DNA of 32,143 nt from a bacterium HR16 (GCA_002898895.1 BEHS01000008.1:1-32143); one strand, 5' to 3'; positions 8,937-17,582 are shown, counted from the first letter of the stretch. Notes: generated from the letters alone by a model not told the origin. Numbers and translations are program-made.

Positions 8937-10271
8937 TCAGGGTGCCTGTGCATATCTGCCCATCGCTTTCTCGAGGCGCGCCCACGCCACACGCAGGTCA
9001 TAGCGGGCGTTGACGAGATTCTGCTCTGCCTGCGTGTATGCCAGCTCGGCGTCGCTCAACTCCAGCTGGGTGGAGACCCCCGCCTCGTAACGCAGGCGAG
9101 CCACACGCAAGCTCTCGGTAGCCGCCTGTAAACCCTTTTCCGCCGCCGCTACCTTCTCGCGCGCCTCTTGCAGGCTCAGGTAGGCGTTGCGCACCTCTAA
9201 CGCGATGCCTTCGCGCACGTTCTCGATAGTGATTTTTGCCTTATCTACGTCGGCGCGTGCCTGCTCGATGCGTCCCTGAGTCTGTCCACTATCCCAAATC
9301 TTGAACTGCAGAGCAGCGATCGTGGTGAAACTGGATTCGCGAGGCTGGAAGGTGGAGGTTTTCAGGTTGAAATCCCACTGCCCACGCACCACCAGGCTGG
9401 GCAACTGGTCACGCTTTGCCGCGGTGACCTGCTTCTCCGCCAGCGAAACGCCCAGATTCGCCTGCATCATCTCAGGACGTCTGGAGAGAGCCTCCTGCAG
9501 ATACCGGTTGAACTCCGCCGGTTCAGGCTCCGGTTCCTCAGCAGGCAACAGTTCTACCGGCTCATCGACGCGCCTGCCCAGCACGTTGTTGAACGCCGCC
9601 TTCGCCAGCTGCAGGGCGTTTCGCGCGGTAATCACCGCCTGTTGCGCAGAGGCGACAGCCGCATCGGCACGCATCACATCCAGCTTTGGGCTAACACCTG
9701 CCTCTACCGCTGCTTGTGCCAGCTTACGCCGGATTTCCGCATTCTGCAACGCCTCTTCCGCTACCTTCACCAGCTCCTGTGCACGCAACACATCGTAAAA
9801 CGCCTGCTTCACCTGCAGCACAACCTCGTTGCGTGTGCGTTGCGCGTCCAGATTGGCGATGCGCGAATACAGCGAAGCGGCGTCCGTCGCGGTACGAACC
9901 AGTCCGCTCACATCTATCACCTGGCTCAGGCTCACCGTCGCTGTGCCCGAATCGATGGGTTGAATCTCTATCTCGTTAAAGGTAAAAGTTCCTGTGATGG
10001 GGTCAAAAGAAGGGAACTTCGCTTTCGGCACGCGGTCCAGCCGGCGATAGTTTGCGGAGACATCCAGCTGGGGATAGCCTGCTCCCCTCGCTTCGCGTAC
10101 ACGTGCGTTGGCTTTCCGCTCATCCTGCAGCGCCAAGCGCAGCGTTCGGCTGTTCTGTAAAGCGATGCGAATACTGTCCTGAAGGGTTAACGCCGATGGC
10201 TGCTGTTGTGCCCACCCACCTGCCGACAGCACGACAGCCAGCAGCACCACATGCAGTCGCAACAGTTTCAC
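8937..10271 (-). CDS. TolC-like outer-membrane efflux protein
   Basis: The product has 444 residues with a Sec signal peptide (MKLLRLHVVLLAVVLSAGGWA). Two repeated outer-membrane efflux protein (OEP) units follow, each rich in long amphipathic helices. The first unit includes LTLQDSIRIALQNSRTLRLA, and the second includes EEPEPEPAEFNRYLQEALSRRPEM and the C-terminal YEAGVSTQLELSDAELAYTQAEQNL, which is highly typical of the family. Its ATG overlaps the last codon of the regulator gene by 4 bases (ATGA), which indicates translational coupling. The adaptor start lies 46 bases downstream of its stop. It would form the trimeric exit duct of the RND system, and a double membrane is therefore implied for the organism. 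Confidence 0.93.
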   Translation of the reverse strand: MKLLRLHVVLLAVVLSAGGWAQQQPSALTLQDSIRIALQNSRTLRLALQDERKANARVREARGAGYPQLDVSANYRRLDRVPKAKFPSFDPITGTFTFNEIEIQPIDSGTATVSLSQVIDVSGLVRTATDAASLYSRIANLDAQRTRNEVVLQVKQAFYDVLRAQELVKVAEEALQNAEIRRKLAQAAVEAGVSPKLDVMRADAAVASAQQAVITARNALQLAKAAFNNVLGRRVDEPVELLPAEEPEPEPAEFNRYLQEALSRRPEMMQANLGVSLAEKQVTAAKRDQLPSLVVRGQWDFNLKTSTFQPRESSFTTIAALQFKIWDSGQTQGRIEQARADVDKAKITIENVREGIALEVRNAYLSLQEAREKVAAAEKGLQAATESLRVARLRYEAGVSTQLELSDAELAYTQAEQNLVNARYDLRVAWARLEKAMGRYAQAP

Positions 10272-10537
10272 TCGCCTTCACCTCCAGATTGTGCAAACTG
10301 GCTTTCCAATCGCTCGACCTCCCGCTGGAACATCTCCAGAAACTCTCTGATGGATTGCATCTTGAAAGCGACGAAGCCCGCATATACCGGGTGGCGCATG
10401 ATGATGAGCTTATCACCCGGCTCGATGCCCAGCTCCCGCCTCGCCTCCGCGGGTATGACAATTTGTCCGCGCTCGCCTACGGTTACCATCCCGTAAGTGG
10501 CTTCTTCCAGCCAGCATTCCGCTCGCTCCTGCATCAT
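10268..10537 (-). CDS. AbrB/SpoVT-AbrB (MazE-like) DNA-binding regulator of the efflux operon
   Basis: This 89-residue protein has a swapped-hairpin AbrB domain at about residues 17-52: VTVGERGQIVIPAEARRELG, then IEPGDKLIIM. A glutamate/arginine-rich helix follows (SIREFLEMFQREVERL), likely for dimerisation. It is the first gene of the efflux operon and overlaps tolC by 4 bases, so it is expected to control the operon, probably including itself. Two ATGs in tandem (10537 and 10534) follow the GGGGG ribosome-binding stretch; the second has the better spacing, and the first is taken by convention. The upstream leader contains four 9-bp tandem repeats that are candidate binding sites. No toxin gene is present, so a MazE-type antitoxin role is less likely. 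Confidence 0.85.
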   Translation of the reverse strand: MMQERAECWLEEATYGMVTVGERGQIVIPAEARRELGIEPGDKLIIMRHPVYAGFVAFKMQSIREFLEMFQREVERLESQFAQSGGEGE

Positions 10538-10545
10538 TATCCCCC

Positions 10546-10581
10546 TGCCTCATGTAGTTCATAAAAATCATGTAAATCATG
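10546..10581 (-). repeat. Four 9-bp tandem repeats in the efflux-operon leader
   Basis: On the minus strand the leader reads CATGATTTA, CATGATTTT, TATGAACTA, CATGAGGCA, four units with an exact 9-base period and the core ATGA in each. They lie between the predicted transcription start (about 10586) and the ribosome-binding site at about 10540. They may be operators for the AbrB-type protein or a simple replication-slippage tract. Confidence 0.6.
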
Positions 10582-10592
10582 CACTCAGCAGG

Positions 10593-10621
10593 AATATACC
10601 ATAGCAGCGCGAGATTGTCAA
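10593..10621 (-). promoter_or_regulatory. Sigma70-type promoter of the abrB-tolC-adaptor-RND operon
   Basis: On the minus strand a perfect -35 box TTGACA (10621-10616) and a -10 box TATATT (10598-10593) are separated by exactly 17 bases. It is one of the two strongest promoter matches in the window and implies high basal expression unless repressed. The region from here to lepA (10622-10971) contains no gene; it holds the repeats at 10693-10760 and 10809-10882. Confidence 0.8.
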
Positions 10622-10692
10622 CATCTGTGAAGCAAATGCGCCAGGATTTCAACGTAGCACACACGGACAGAACCGCTCCCATGCAAACGAAA

Positions 10693-10760
10693 CCCTGCTT
10701 CCGCAGGGTTGAACAGCCAGCGCAGGCCGGCTTCGTCTGTGAATGAACGGCTTCAGCCGC
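10693..10760. repeat. Dispersed intergenic repeat, family A, copy 2
   Basis: This is the second copy of the element at 516-580. It starts with the hairpin CCCTGCTTCCGCAGGG, then AACAGCCAGCGCAGGCCGGC, TTCGTCTGTGA and GGCTTCAGCCG. Its hairpin stem is better preserved than in copy 1. Confidence 0.6.
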
Positions 10761-10808
10761 AGGCTTGATGCACGATACGCGGATTGCGCCAGAGTGGCTG
10801 CGCTTGCC

Positions 10809-10882
10809 TGTCATTCTGAGCGGAGCGAAGAATCTCGTGTGTATCGCCATTCTGAGATGCTTCGCTGTTGCTCAGCATGACA
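10809..10882. repeat. Dispersed inverted repeat, family B, copy 1
   Basis: The left arm TGTCATTCTGAGC..AGCGAAG (10809-10830) pairs with the right arm CTTCGCT..GCTCAGCATGACA (10860-10882), with a few mismatches and a 29-base loop. A second member lies at 21902-21989. The sequence TCATTCTGAGCG-AGCGAAG-ATCTC recurs in many bacterial genomes as a short non-coding repeat. Confidence 0.65.
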
Positions 10883-10971
10883 AAATAGACTGAAACGCGC
10901 CTCTGGTTCGGAAACGGTTGTTCCATTCCGCTTAAGCAACAGGAACGCACCGGTCTGCACGCAGCCGTTCT

Positions 10972-12780
10972 TTACTCAGCCACCTTCAGCACGCTGAGGA
11001 ACGCTTCCTGAGGTATCTCCACGTTGCCCAGCTGCTTCATGCGCTTCTTACCCTCTTTCTGCTTCTCCAGCAGCTTGCGCTTGCGGGTGACATCACCGCC
11101 GTAGCACTTCGCCAGCACGTTCTTGCGGAAGGGAGGAATGCGCTCGGCGGCAATCACCTTGCTGCCGATAGCAGCCTGTATGCGCACCTCAAACTGCTGG
11201 CGTGGTACCACCTCGCGCAGGCGTTCTACCAGCGCACGCCCCCGGCTGTAGGCGCGGTCGCGGTGCGTGATGAAGCTGAGCGCGTCTACCGGCTCGCCAT
11301 TAATGAGAATGTCCAGCTTCACCAGTTCCGACTGCCGGTAGCCGATGGGCTCGTAGTCGAAGGAGGCGTAGCCCTTCGAACGGCTTTTGAGCTGGTCATA
11401 GAAGTCCAGCAGGATTTCCGCCAGAGGCAGGTCGTAGGTGAGCAGCACGCGATTAGGCGAGGGATACTCCATCTTCACGAACTCGCCGCGCCGCTCCATA
11501 GCGAGCTCCATCATCGCCCCCACATACTCGCTGGGCACAAAGATGGTGGCGCGGATATACGGCTCTTCCACCGTCGCGATGGTGGTGGGCGGGGGCCAGT
11601 GCGCCGGATTGTCCAGCAGGATGACCTCACCTTTCGTGGTGGTGATGCGATAGACTACGCTGGGAGCGGTGGCAATCAGCGACAGCCCAAACTCGCGCTC
11701 CAACCGCTCCTGCACGATGTCCATGTGCAGTAAGCCCAGAAAGCCACAGCGGAAGCCAAACCCCAGTGCAGCGGAGGTCTCCGGTTCGAACACCAGTGCG
11801 GCGTCGTTCAGCTGTAGTTTCATCAGGGCATCGCGCAGGTCGGAGAACTCCTCACCCTCCACCGGGTACAGTCCGCAGTACACCATCGGCTTCACCGGTT
11901 TGTAGCCGGGCAGGGGTTGAGTGGCGGGACGTTCGGCATCGGTGATGGTGTCGCCCACGCGGGTATCGCCGACGGTCTTGATGCCGGCGGTCAGGTAGCC
12001 CACCTCACCTGTGCGCAGTTCGTCGCCCTCCTGCAGGCGCGGTGTGAAGAAGCCCACGCTGGTCACCTCGAACTCGCGCCCGGTGGACATGAAACGGATG
12101 CGCATCCCCGGGCGCACCACGCCATCCACCACGCGGATATACACCACCACGCCCAGATAGGGGTCGAAGTGCGAGTCGAAGATGAGCGCGCGCAGAGGAG
12201 CATCAGGGTTGCCACGAGGGGGCGGGATTTTGTGCACCACCGCCTCCAGAATCTCCTCCGTGCCGATGCCCTCTTTTGCGCTGGCAAGGATGGCTTCGGA
12301 GGGGTCCAGCATGAGGATATTCTCTATCTCCTCCTTCACGCGCTCGGGGTCGGCGGCGGGCAGGTCTATCTTGTTGATGACAGGGATAATCTCCAGATTG
12401 TTGTTCATCGCCAGGTTGACGTTGGCGATGGTCTGCGCCTCCACACCCTGCGAGGCATCTACTACCAGCAGTGCGCCCTCGCACGCGGCGAGGCTGCGCG
12501 AGACCTCGTAGGTGAAGTCCACGTGCCCCGGCGTGTCAATCAGGTTGAGCTCGTACTCCTGCCCATTGCGCGCCCGGTAGGTGAGGCGCACGGCGGTCAT
12601 CTTGATGGTGATGCCCCGCTCGCGCTCCAGGTCCATCTGGTCCAGCACCTGCTCCTGCATCTGGCGGGGGTCAATCGCGCCCGTGAACTCCAGAATGCGG
12701 TCGGCAAGGGTGGACTTTCCGTGGTCGATATGCGCGATGATACAGAAGTTTCGGATATGGTCTTGCGGCGCGTGTTGCAT
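10972..12780 (-). CDS. lepA: Elongation factor 4 (LepA), ribosomal back-translocase GTPase
   Basis: The product has 602 residues, the normal length for LepA/EF4, a ribosome-dependent GTPase that remodels stalled or mis-translocated ribosomes. G1 is [10 protein letters not shown]3 is DTPGHVDF and G4 is NKIDLP. Domain II, the EF-G-like domains III and V, and the LepA-specific C-terminal domain follow. The last contains [20 protein letters not shown] and [15 protein letters not shown], diagnostic of LepA. I choose ATG 12780 since AGGAGG lies 5 bases before it; a GTG at 12795 would add five residues ahead of that site. It has its own promoter at 12804-12833 and lies last in a run of minus-strand genes without functional relation to the carbohydrate genes upstream. 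Confidence 0.97.
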   Translation of the reverse strand: MQHAPQDHIRNFCIIAHIDHGKSTLADRILEFTGAIDPRQMQEQVLDQMDLERERGITIKMTAVRLTYRARNGQEYELNLIDTPGHVDFTYEVSRSLAACEGALLVVDASQGVEAQTIANVNLAMNNNLEIIPVINKIDLPAADPERVKEEIENILMLDPSEAILASAKEGIGTEEILEAVVHKIPPPRGNPDAPLRALIFDSHFDPYLGVVVYIRVVDGVVRPGMRIRFMSTGREFEVTSVGFFTPRLQEGDELRTGEVGYLTAGIKTVGDTRVGDTITDAERPATQPLPGYKPVKPMVYCGLYPVEGEEFSDLRDALMKLQLNDAALVFEPETSAALGFGFRCGFLGLLHMDIVQERLEREFGLSLIATAPSVVYRITTTKGEVILLDNPAHWPPPTTIATVEEPYIRATIFVPSEYVGAMMELAMERRGEFVKMEYPSPNRVLLTYDLPLAEILLDFYDQLKSRSKGYASFDYEPIGYRQSELVKLDILINGEPVDALSFITHRDRAYSRGRALVERLREVVPRQQFEVRIQAAIGSKVIAAERIPPFRKNVLAKCYGGDVTRKRKLLEKQKEGKKRMKQLGNVEIPQEAFLSVLKVAE

Positions 12781-12803
12781 CGATGCCTCCTGCACCGATG
12801 CGT

Positions 12804-12833
12804 ATTGTATCCGAGAAGAGGGCGAAAAGTCAA
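12804..12833 (-). promoter_or_regulatory. Sigma70-type promoter of lepA
   Basis: On the minus strand TTGACT (12833-12828) and TACAAT (12809-12804) are separated by 18 bases. The transcript would start about 17 bases before the lepA ATG. It lies in the 62-base gap behind the beta-helix gene, so lepA can be expressed independently of that operon. Confidence 0.7.
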
Positions 12834-12842
12834 TGCACGCTG

Positions 12843-14906
12843 CTAAGGTAGCTTCTTCCTGTACGCATCCCGATACAGCCCTATCTTCTCCACAGGTATT
12901 GGCTGGAAGCCTATCTTGAACGCGGGCGAATCTTTGCGCAGGCGCACGCCCTTCGGGGTGACTTCCACACCGGCATCGCCCTCCGTAATGTTGTCGCGGA
13001 TGGTGATGACTTTATCCGTCAGGTTGTCGTACAGGTCTATCCACCGCCCGCCTACGCTGATGTTGCGCACTATCTTGTTGCCCTTTGGCACAGCGGGTTC
13101 GTCGTTCAGGATGTTGACCAGCTCCGGGTAGCGTTCGCTCCACGGGGGTTTTTGATAGGGAACCGCCTTCAGTCGGTCCATCAGCGTGCTGTCGCGCCCG
13201 TCGAACCAGAAGCTCGCCCAGCCCATCCCCCGCGCGTCAACGTGCACCGACGGCTCGCAATCCACGAAGATGTTGTTCTCTACCGTGTTATCACGTCCAC
13301 CGCCAATCATCGCCGCACGCCCCGCGCGCACGAACAGGTTGCCGAAGATGGTGGTACCACAGGTGCAGTCGTCCAGATATACCGCCATCACATCCACAAA
13401 CGTCTCCGCCTGCAGGGATTTACCCAGGTCGTGGAAATAGTTGTAGCGGATGATGGTGCCGCGCTGGGTGAGGTCACGCCCCATGTAGAACGCGCCTGCG
13501 TCGCCCGTCTCGGTGCATACATGGTGGATTTCGTTGAACTCGATCAGGTGGTCGTTCCCGCCCAGCAAGATGGCGGTGTGGGGTGAGTCATACATCAGGT
13601 TATGCGCCACGCGCACACCCACACCCCCTACCAGCACCGCCGGACGGTAGGTGCGGCTCCAGCGGTTGAAGCGTGCAAACAGGCAGTTCAACACCTCGTG
13701 CTTGCAAGGGGTGAGGGTGTTGCGGTCGCCACCGGAGACCTGCACACCGCCATCGCCCAAATCCATAAAATCGCAGGAGACCACTTTGTGTTCGCTCCCG
13801 CCCTCGATGATGACGCCCACCGTGCCGACGTTGCGGAAGTTGCACCCCGCAATCGCCACGCGACTGCCTCCACGCACTTCCACCCCCGTGCCGCGGCACA
13901 CCTCAAAGGCGACGCCCTGAATCTTCACGTGCGACACACCCTGCAGGGTGGCCAGAGGTGTCTCGGTGAGCGATACCATCGCCTCGCCCTTGCCTTCATC
14001 GGGCGGATAAAAGAAGAGCATACCCGTGTCGCGGTCGAGGTACCATTCACCGGGCGCGTCCAGTTCCTCCAGCAGGTTCAGCACACGGAACCGCTTGCCG
14101 GGTGTATAGCCATATACGCCGTGCGGCTCGACGGTGACTATTTCGCCCTTGTCGGGGTCTATAGAGGCAACCTTCTCGTAGCTGTCCGCCCAGTCCCACG
14201 TCCAGTAGCCGTGTACCCACACGTCCTTCGCCTCTGCCCAGCGTTTCAGACGCGGCTCATCGCAGGTGAAGCGTCCTCCCTGCTGACCTGCGGGAGCGGT
14301 AGCGATTTTCAGCCAGCCCTCATTGGGGTAGCGGGCAAGAGGCATCGGCTTGCCGTTGTAGAACAGCTCCAGCCCGGCAGGGATGGTGGCGGATAGCCCA
14401 AAACCCCTGCGTCGCATCTGCCCGAAGTCGATGATGCCATGCGCTTTCAGGTCAACGCACACCACCTTGCCCCGCGCCTCGGGTGGCAGCCTGCGCAACA
14501 CGGTTTCATCGGTTACCGGTTTCCACCCATTCACACTCTTTCCGCCCACAATGCGTACCTTCTCGTTGCGATACGCGCCGTAGATGATGGGCGACTCGGC
14601 GGTTCCGCCATCTTCGACGGTTAGCGCGAAAGGTTGCTGGCGGAAATAGGTTCCCCCACGCAGCCACACGGTCACGCCGCCTCTGGGCAGCCTGCCCTGT
14701 CGCTTCAAATCGCGGATAGCATCACGCGCTCGTTCCAATGTGGCGAAGGGTCCATCTGTGCGCTGGCGGTTCGGAGCAGGCAGTGTACCTGACCATGCGT
14801 CATTGCCCCGAGGTGAGACGTAGATGTTCATCGGTTTCGCTCCTGCAGGCAAAAGGATGGAAAACAAGAGACACCCGACGCCGACGTACCGGAATACACA
14901 GCCCAC
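12843..14906 (-). CDS. Exported right-handed parallel beta-helix protein
   Basis: I choose GTG 14906 (687 residues) because AGGAGG lies 8 bases upstream and a signal peptide then begins at residue 1 (hydrophobic [12 protein letters not shown]). A TTG-started frame to 14942 would add 12 residues ahead of the ribosome-binding site. The mature N-terminus [17 protein letters not shown], followed by [14 protein letters not shown] and WLRGGTYF, is typical of proteins with a pectate-lyase-like beta-helix. The core (about residues 300-560) has short coils such as [20 protein letters not shown] and [12 protein letters not shown]. It probably binds or cleaves a polysaccharide outside the cell, but no catalytic residues can be assigned. 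It is the last gene of the iolB-like operon, 48 bases after the isomerase start region. Confidence 0.8.
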   Translation of the reverse strand: MGCVFRYVGVGCLLFSILLPAGAKPMNIYVSPRGNDAWSGTLPAPNRQRTDGPFATLERARDAIRDLKRQGRLPRGGVTVWLRGGTYFRQQPFALTVEDGGTAESPIIYGAYRNEKVRIVGGKSVNGWKPVTDETVLRRLPPEARGKVVCVDLKAHGIIDFGQMRRRGFGLSATIPAGLELFYNGKPMPLARYPNEGWLKIATAPAGQQGGRFTCDEPRLKRWAEAKDVWVHGYWTWDWADSYEKVASIDPDKGEIVTVEPHGVYGYTPGKRFRVLNLLEELDAPGEWYLDRDTGMLFFYPPDEGKGEAMVSLTETPLATLQGVSHVKIQGVAFEVCRGTGVEVRGGSRVAIAGCNFRNVGTVGVIIEGGSEHKVVSCDFMDLGDGGVQVSGGDRNTLTPCKHEVLNCLFARFNRWSRTYRPAVLVGGVGVRVAHNLMYDSPHTAILLGGNDHLIEFNEIHHVCTETGDAGAFYMGRDLTQRGTIIRYNYFHDLGKSLQAETFVDVMAVYLDDCTCGTTIFGNLFVRAGRAAMIGGGRDNTVENNIFVDCEPSVHVDARGMGWASFWFDGRDSTLMDRLKAVPYQKPPWSERYPELVNILNDEPAVPKGNKIVRNISVGGRWIDLYDNLTDKVITIRDNITEGDAGVEVTPKGVRLRKDSPAFKIGFQPIPVEKIGLYRDAYRKKLP

Positions 14907-14954
14907 CGTATCTTCCTCCTTAACCCTGCGATTACAGGTCAATGTTGCGGAAGG

Positions 14955-15848
14955 CTACCACCCCATCTGCGCCGACATCTGCTCCAGAAACTGGCGCGAT
15001 TCGATGTACGCCTTCTCGATATCGGGCACGTTGCCGATATCGATAGCCACGTATCCGTCGTAGCCATGCTTCTTGAGGGCGGTGAACACCCCTTCCCAGT
15101 CTATCGTGCCCTTGCCGAGCGCGAGGTGCTCGTTAGTGCGCCCGTCGTTGTCCGAGACGTGCACGTAGAAGATGCGCTTGCCCAGCTTCTCCACCGACAG
15201 GGGCAATATCTCCTTTTGCGCGTTCTGGTGACCGGTATCCAGCACCATGCCGAAGTTGTCACTGCCCACATGCTCCCACAGGCGCAGGAAGGCATCGGTG
15301 TTGCTGACCAGCTCGCCCACGCGCGGCTCCAGGCAGAACTTCAGCCCCGCATCCTTCGCCCGCTCGGCGCAGAAGCGGAAGCTGTCCACCATCGCCGACC
15401 ACAGGTCGTCCCAGCGGAAGCTCGGGTCTATCTTGACCTTAAACTGTTTGCCGAACTTGATGGCTTCCTTGTAGGGCGCATCGCCCACAAACTCCAGTGG
15501 TGGGGTGAAGCTGTCGGTCTGGATGGTATCACAGCCGAAGTAATTCGCCAGCTCAATACCGACAAGGTACAGGTCTTTCGCCTTCCGGCGTCTGGCTTCG
15601 TCCATCGACACGATGTCGGGCAGCACAGGACAGAAGTTAATCACCTTCAGCCCCAGGTTCTCGCAGTGCGCTTTGAGGTCGGCTCGGTGTTTGTACACCT
15701 CCATCAGGTTCTCCTCGCGCACGCCTTCCAGCTCCACACTGGTGAAACCCATCTCGCGCATCTCGCCCAGCACCTTAAAAGTGTCCTCCAGGCTGGGCGG
15801 GTAGCCGTATTTGGAAATGGCGTATAGCCAGCAGCAGCTGATTTTCAT
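14955..15848 (-). CDS. TIM-barrel sugar phosphate isomerase/epimerase family protein
   Basis: This 297-residue protein belongs to the xylose-isomerase-like/AP endonuclease 2 family. Members isomerise, epimerise or dehydrate sugars, for example IolE, IolI and hydroxypyruvate isomerase. Metal and catalytic positions are visible: E174 in CLEPRVGE, D204 and H207 in VLDTGHQNA, and H230 in YVHVSDND. At the last strand, where most relatives have Glu (xIE), this protein has D270 in VAIDIGN, a conservative change. AGGAGG precedes the ATG by 6 bases. It sits between an iolB-like/PIG-L pair and an exported beta-helix protein, so a role in breakdown of a sugar released from a polysaccharide is inferred. 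Confidence 0.82.
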   Translation of the reverse strand: MKISCCWLYAISKYGYPPSLEDTFKVLGEMREMGFTSVELEGVREENLMEVYKHRADLKAHCENLGLKVINFCPVLPDIVSMDEARRRKAKDLYLVGIELANYFGCDTIQTDSFTPPLEFVGDAPYKEAIKFGKQFKVKIDPSFRWDDLWSAMVDSFRFCAERAKDAGLKFCLEPRVGELVSNTDAFLRLWEHVGSDNFGMVLDTGHQNAQKEILPLSVEKLGKRIFYVHVSDNDGRTNEHLALGKGTIDWEGVFTALKKHGYDGYVAIDIGNVPDIEKAYIESRQFLEQMSAQMGW

Positions 15849-15872
15849 GCTTATCCTCCTCTTGCAAAAACG

Positions 15873-15896
15873 GGGGCAACCACAATGGATTGCCCC
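15873..15896. repeat. Short inverted repeat, family C, possible terminator between PIG-L and isomerase genes
   Basis: GGGGCAACC (15873-15881) pairs with GGATTGCCCC (15887-15896) with one bulged base and a 5-base loop. On the minus strand the hairpin is followed by CGTTTTTGC, so it can serve as a factor-independent terminator or attenuator within the operon. The PIG-L stop codon is formed at its edge. The sequence GGGGCAA-CC-GG-TTGCCCCTAC recurs in many genomes as a dispersed element. Confidence 0.5.
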
Positions 15897-16579
15897 TACA
15901 GCAACGTTGGCAACAGGTTCGATCTCAGAAACGCTTCTGCGTATCGGGTTCCTCGCGCGTATCCTCGCGCCTTCGCCAGCCCCTCGATGTACTCCATGAT
16001 GCCGGGTAACACCGCAAACTGGCTTTGCTGGGTCTGCATCGCCTCCAGCTTTTTAGGGAACGTGTCGGTGATGTCTATCAGCAGGGAGGGATGCGTGAAC
16101 AGCTCCAGCACCTCGTAATAATACAGCTCTGGCGTGTACCACGGCTCGCCGAAGTCCACCAGCACATGTTCGGAGGCTTTCCAGCGGGCTTCGTCGGTAA
16201 GCGCACAGATGGCGCGGTGGTCGCGGTGCTTGTCCTCGTTCCAGTGGGTGAGGATGACATCGGGGCGGTAATGACGGATGAGACGCACGCATTCTTGATA
16301 CGTCTCGCGGTCGTTCACCACGCCCTGCGTGGGTTTGCCCAATATCACGCGCTCGGTGATGCCCAGCACCCTGTCGCAGGCTTCCGCTTCCGCCCGACGC
16401 ACCTCGGCGATTTTCTCCTTCATTTCGGGGGTACTGTAACCTGTCTCCCCCGCACAAAAAGTGACCACAAACACCTGCCTGCCCATCGCCGAGAGACGGG
16501 CAATCGTGCCGCCACAGCCGATAATCTCGTCGTCAGGGTGTGCTGCAAATACCAGCACTCGTTGCCAGCGGTCTATCAT
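15896..16579 (-). CDS. PIG-L (LmbE-like) family deacetylase
   Basis: The product has 227 residues, the usual size for the zinc-dependent GlcNAc-PI deacetylase/LmbE superfamily. Members deacetylate N-acetylated amino sugars in pathways such as mycothiol, bacillithiol and polysaccharide metabolism. The zinc and catalytic motif is near the start: H14, D16, D17 and E18 in AAHPDDEIIGCGG. A second metal-site motif, NEDKHRDHRA, lies mid-protein. ATG 16579 follows AGGAG by 6 bases, and only 9 bases separate it from the stop of the iolB-like gene, which indicates one transcript. The last codons and TAG stop overlap the edge of the repeat at 15873-15896. The substrate is unknown. Confidence 0.9.
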   Translation of the reverse strand: MIDRWQRVLVFAAHPDDEIIGCGGTIARLSAMGRQVFVVTFCAGETGYSTPEMKEKIAEVRRAEAEACDRVLGITERVILGKPTQGVVNDRETYQECVRLIRHYRPDVILTHWNEDKHRDHRAICALTDEARWKASEHVLVDFGEPWYTPELYYYEVLELFTHPSLLIDITDTFPKKLEAMQTQQSQFAVLPGIMEYIEGLAKARGYARGTRYAEAFLRSNLLPTLL

Positions 16580-16588
16580 CCTCTTCTC

Positions 16589-17401
16589 CTACAGATTGCG
16601 CTGCCACTCGCGCATCACCGCTTCCGTATCCTTCATCCAGCGGTAGTCGGGTGCGTCGTTGGGGATGAGGTCACGGCTTTCACCTGCCAGCGTCCACAGG
16701 TAGTACACGCGCGTGCCGGGCGCGGCGGCGATGGGATGGTAACCTCGGCGAATCAACAACACCGAGTTCTCGCGGATGGGTAACACTTCGTCTACATCGC
16801 CCTCGGCGGTGTAGAGGCGCGCCACCCCAAAGCTGTTCGCGGGTTGCACCTTGAAAAAGTACACCTCCTCCTGCTTGCTCTCGTAGGGAGGGTTATGCAC
16901 GTCGTGTTTGTGAGGAGGCCAGCTCGACCAGTTGCCCGGCGGGTTGATGGTCTCACCCACTACCAGACGCGAGGCGGGTATGCGTTTGTCCACAATGTCT
17001 TTCACATCGCGCCGCCAGTTCCACACGCCCACATCACGCACGTTCACCTCCTCGGGCTTTATCAGCTTGGGGAGGGCGTCCGCTGCCACGTGTGTTTTGC
17101 TGATGGCTACCTCCGCCTCGTCCAGCACCTCTATCTTTACCTGCGTTTCGTTCGGGGCGTAGAGGCTCCAGGCGTTGCCGTCGAACACGCTGCGCCGCCC
17201 ACCGACGACGGAATAGTCCTCGCCGTTTACCCACAGGTGGCATCTGCCCGTCAGGAACACCAGCACCGCCTCACGGTCCCCCGTGTTACAGGTATAGGTA
17301 TCGCCTTTTTTCCCCTTGAAGACGCCGAATTCGATATACTGCATCTCGCCCGGCTCCACCAGCGAGTTGTAGCCGTACTGTAAGCTCACCTGTTTGATCA
17401 T
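16589..17401 (-). CDS. IolB-like 5-deoxy-glucuronate isomerase family protein
   Basis: This 270-residue protein is a double cupin of the IolB/KduI type. IolB converts 5-deoxy-glucuronate to 5-keto-2-deoxy-gluconate in myo-inositol catabolism. Its metal-binding cupin is visible: GNWSSWPPHKHD carries H164 and H166, QEEVYFF carries E179, and RRGYHP carries H222. ATG 17401 follows GAGAGGGACGACGG. It is the first gene of an apparent four-gene transcript: iolB-like, PIG-L, isomerase, beta-helix. No other inositol genes (iolC, iolD, iolE, iolG) are recognisable in the window, so the real substrate may be another uronate-like sugar acid. I therefore give no gene symbol. Confidence 0.85.
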   Translation of the reverse strand: MIKQVSLQYGYNSLVEPGEMQYIEFGVFKGKKGDTYTCNTGDREAVLVFLTGRCHLWVNGEDYSVVGGRRSVFDGNAWSLYAPNETQVKIEVLDEAEVAISKTHVAADALPKLIKPEEVNVRDVGVWNWRRDVKDIVDKRIPASRLVVGETINPPGNWSSWPPHKHDVHNPPYESKQEEVYFFKVQPANSFGVARLYTAEGDVDEVLPIRENSVLLIRRGYHPIAAAPGTRVYYLWTLAGESRDLIPNDAPDYRWMKDTEAVMREWQRNL

Positions 17402-17479
17402 CCGTCGTCCCTCTCACGCGAATAGACTGACGTGTTGATTCGAGGTGGCCGGGAAGATTCCTGCGACAGGCTTGCTCAG

Positions 17480-17541
17480 TGGAGGGATGCGCTCCGTCGC
17501 ATCCATGAAACCTTGTGATCACGACGGAGCGTGACCCTCCA
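17480..17541. repeat. Long imperfect inverted repeat, family D
   Basis: TGGAGGG...CGCTCCGTCG (17480-17499) and CGACGGAGCG...CCCTCCA (17522-17541) are 20-base arms pairing at 17 positions; the three mismatches lie together (ATG versus TCA). The loop is 22 bases. It occupies the gap between the TlpA-like gene and the iolB-like gene, where it could end transcription of tlpA, although no T-tract follows. Confidence 0.65.
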
Positions 17542-17582
17542 GCGAGAACAATCGGTCTTTGTACCGTTGCGCAAGCGCACGC

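Noticed and set aside
10413-10850. A 145-residue minus-strand frame upstream of the AbrB-type gene
   Set aside because: It runs through the promoter, the 9-bp repeats and two dispersed repeats, so it cannot be a real gene. The repeated ATG-containing units only make it look coding.
11917-12846. A 309-residue open frame on the plus strand
   Set aside because: It is antisense to lepA, a well-defined gene, and its composition is biased without domain features.
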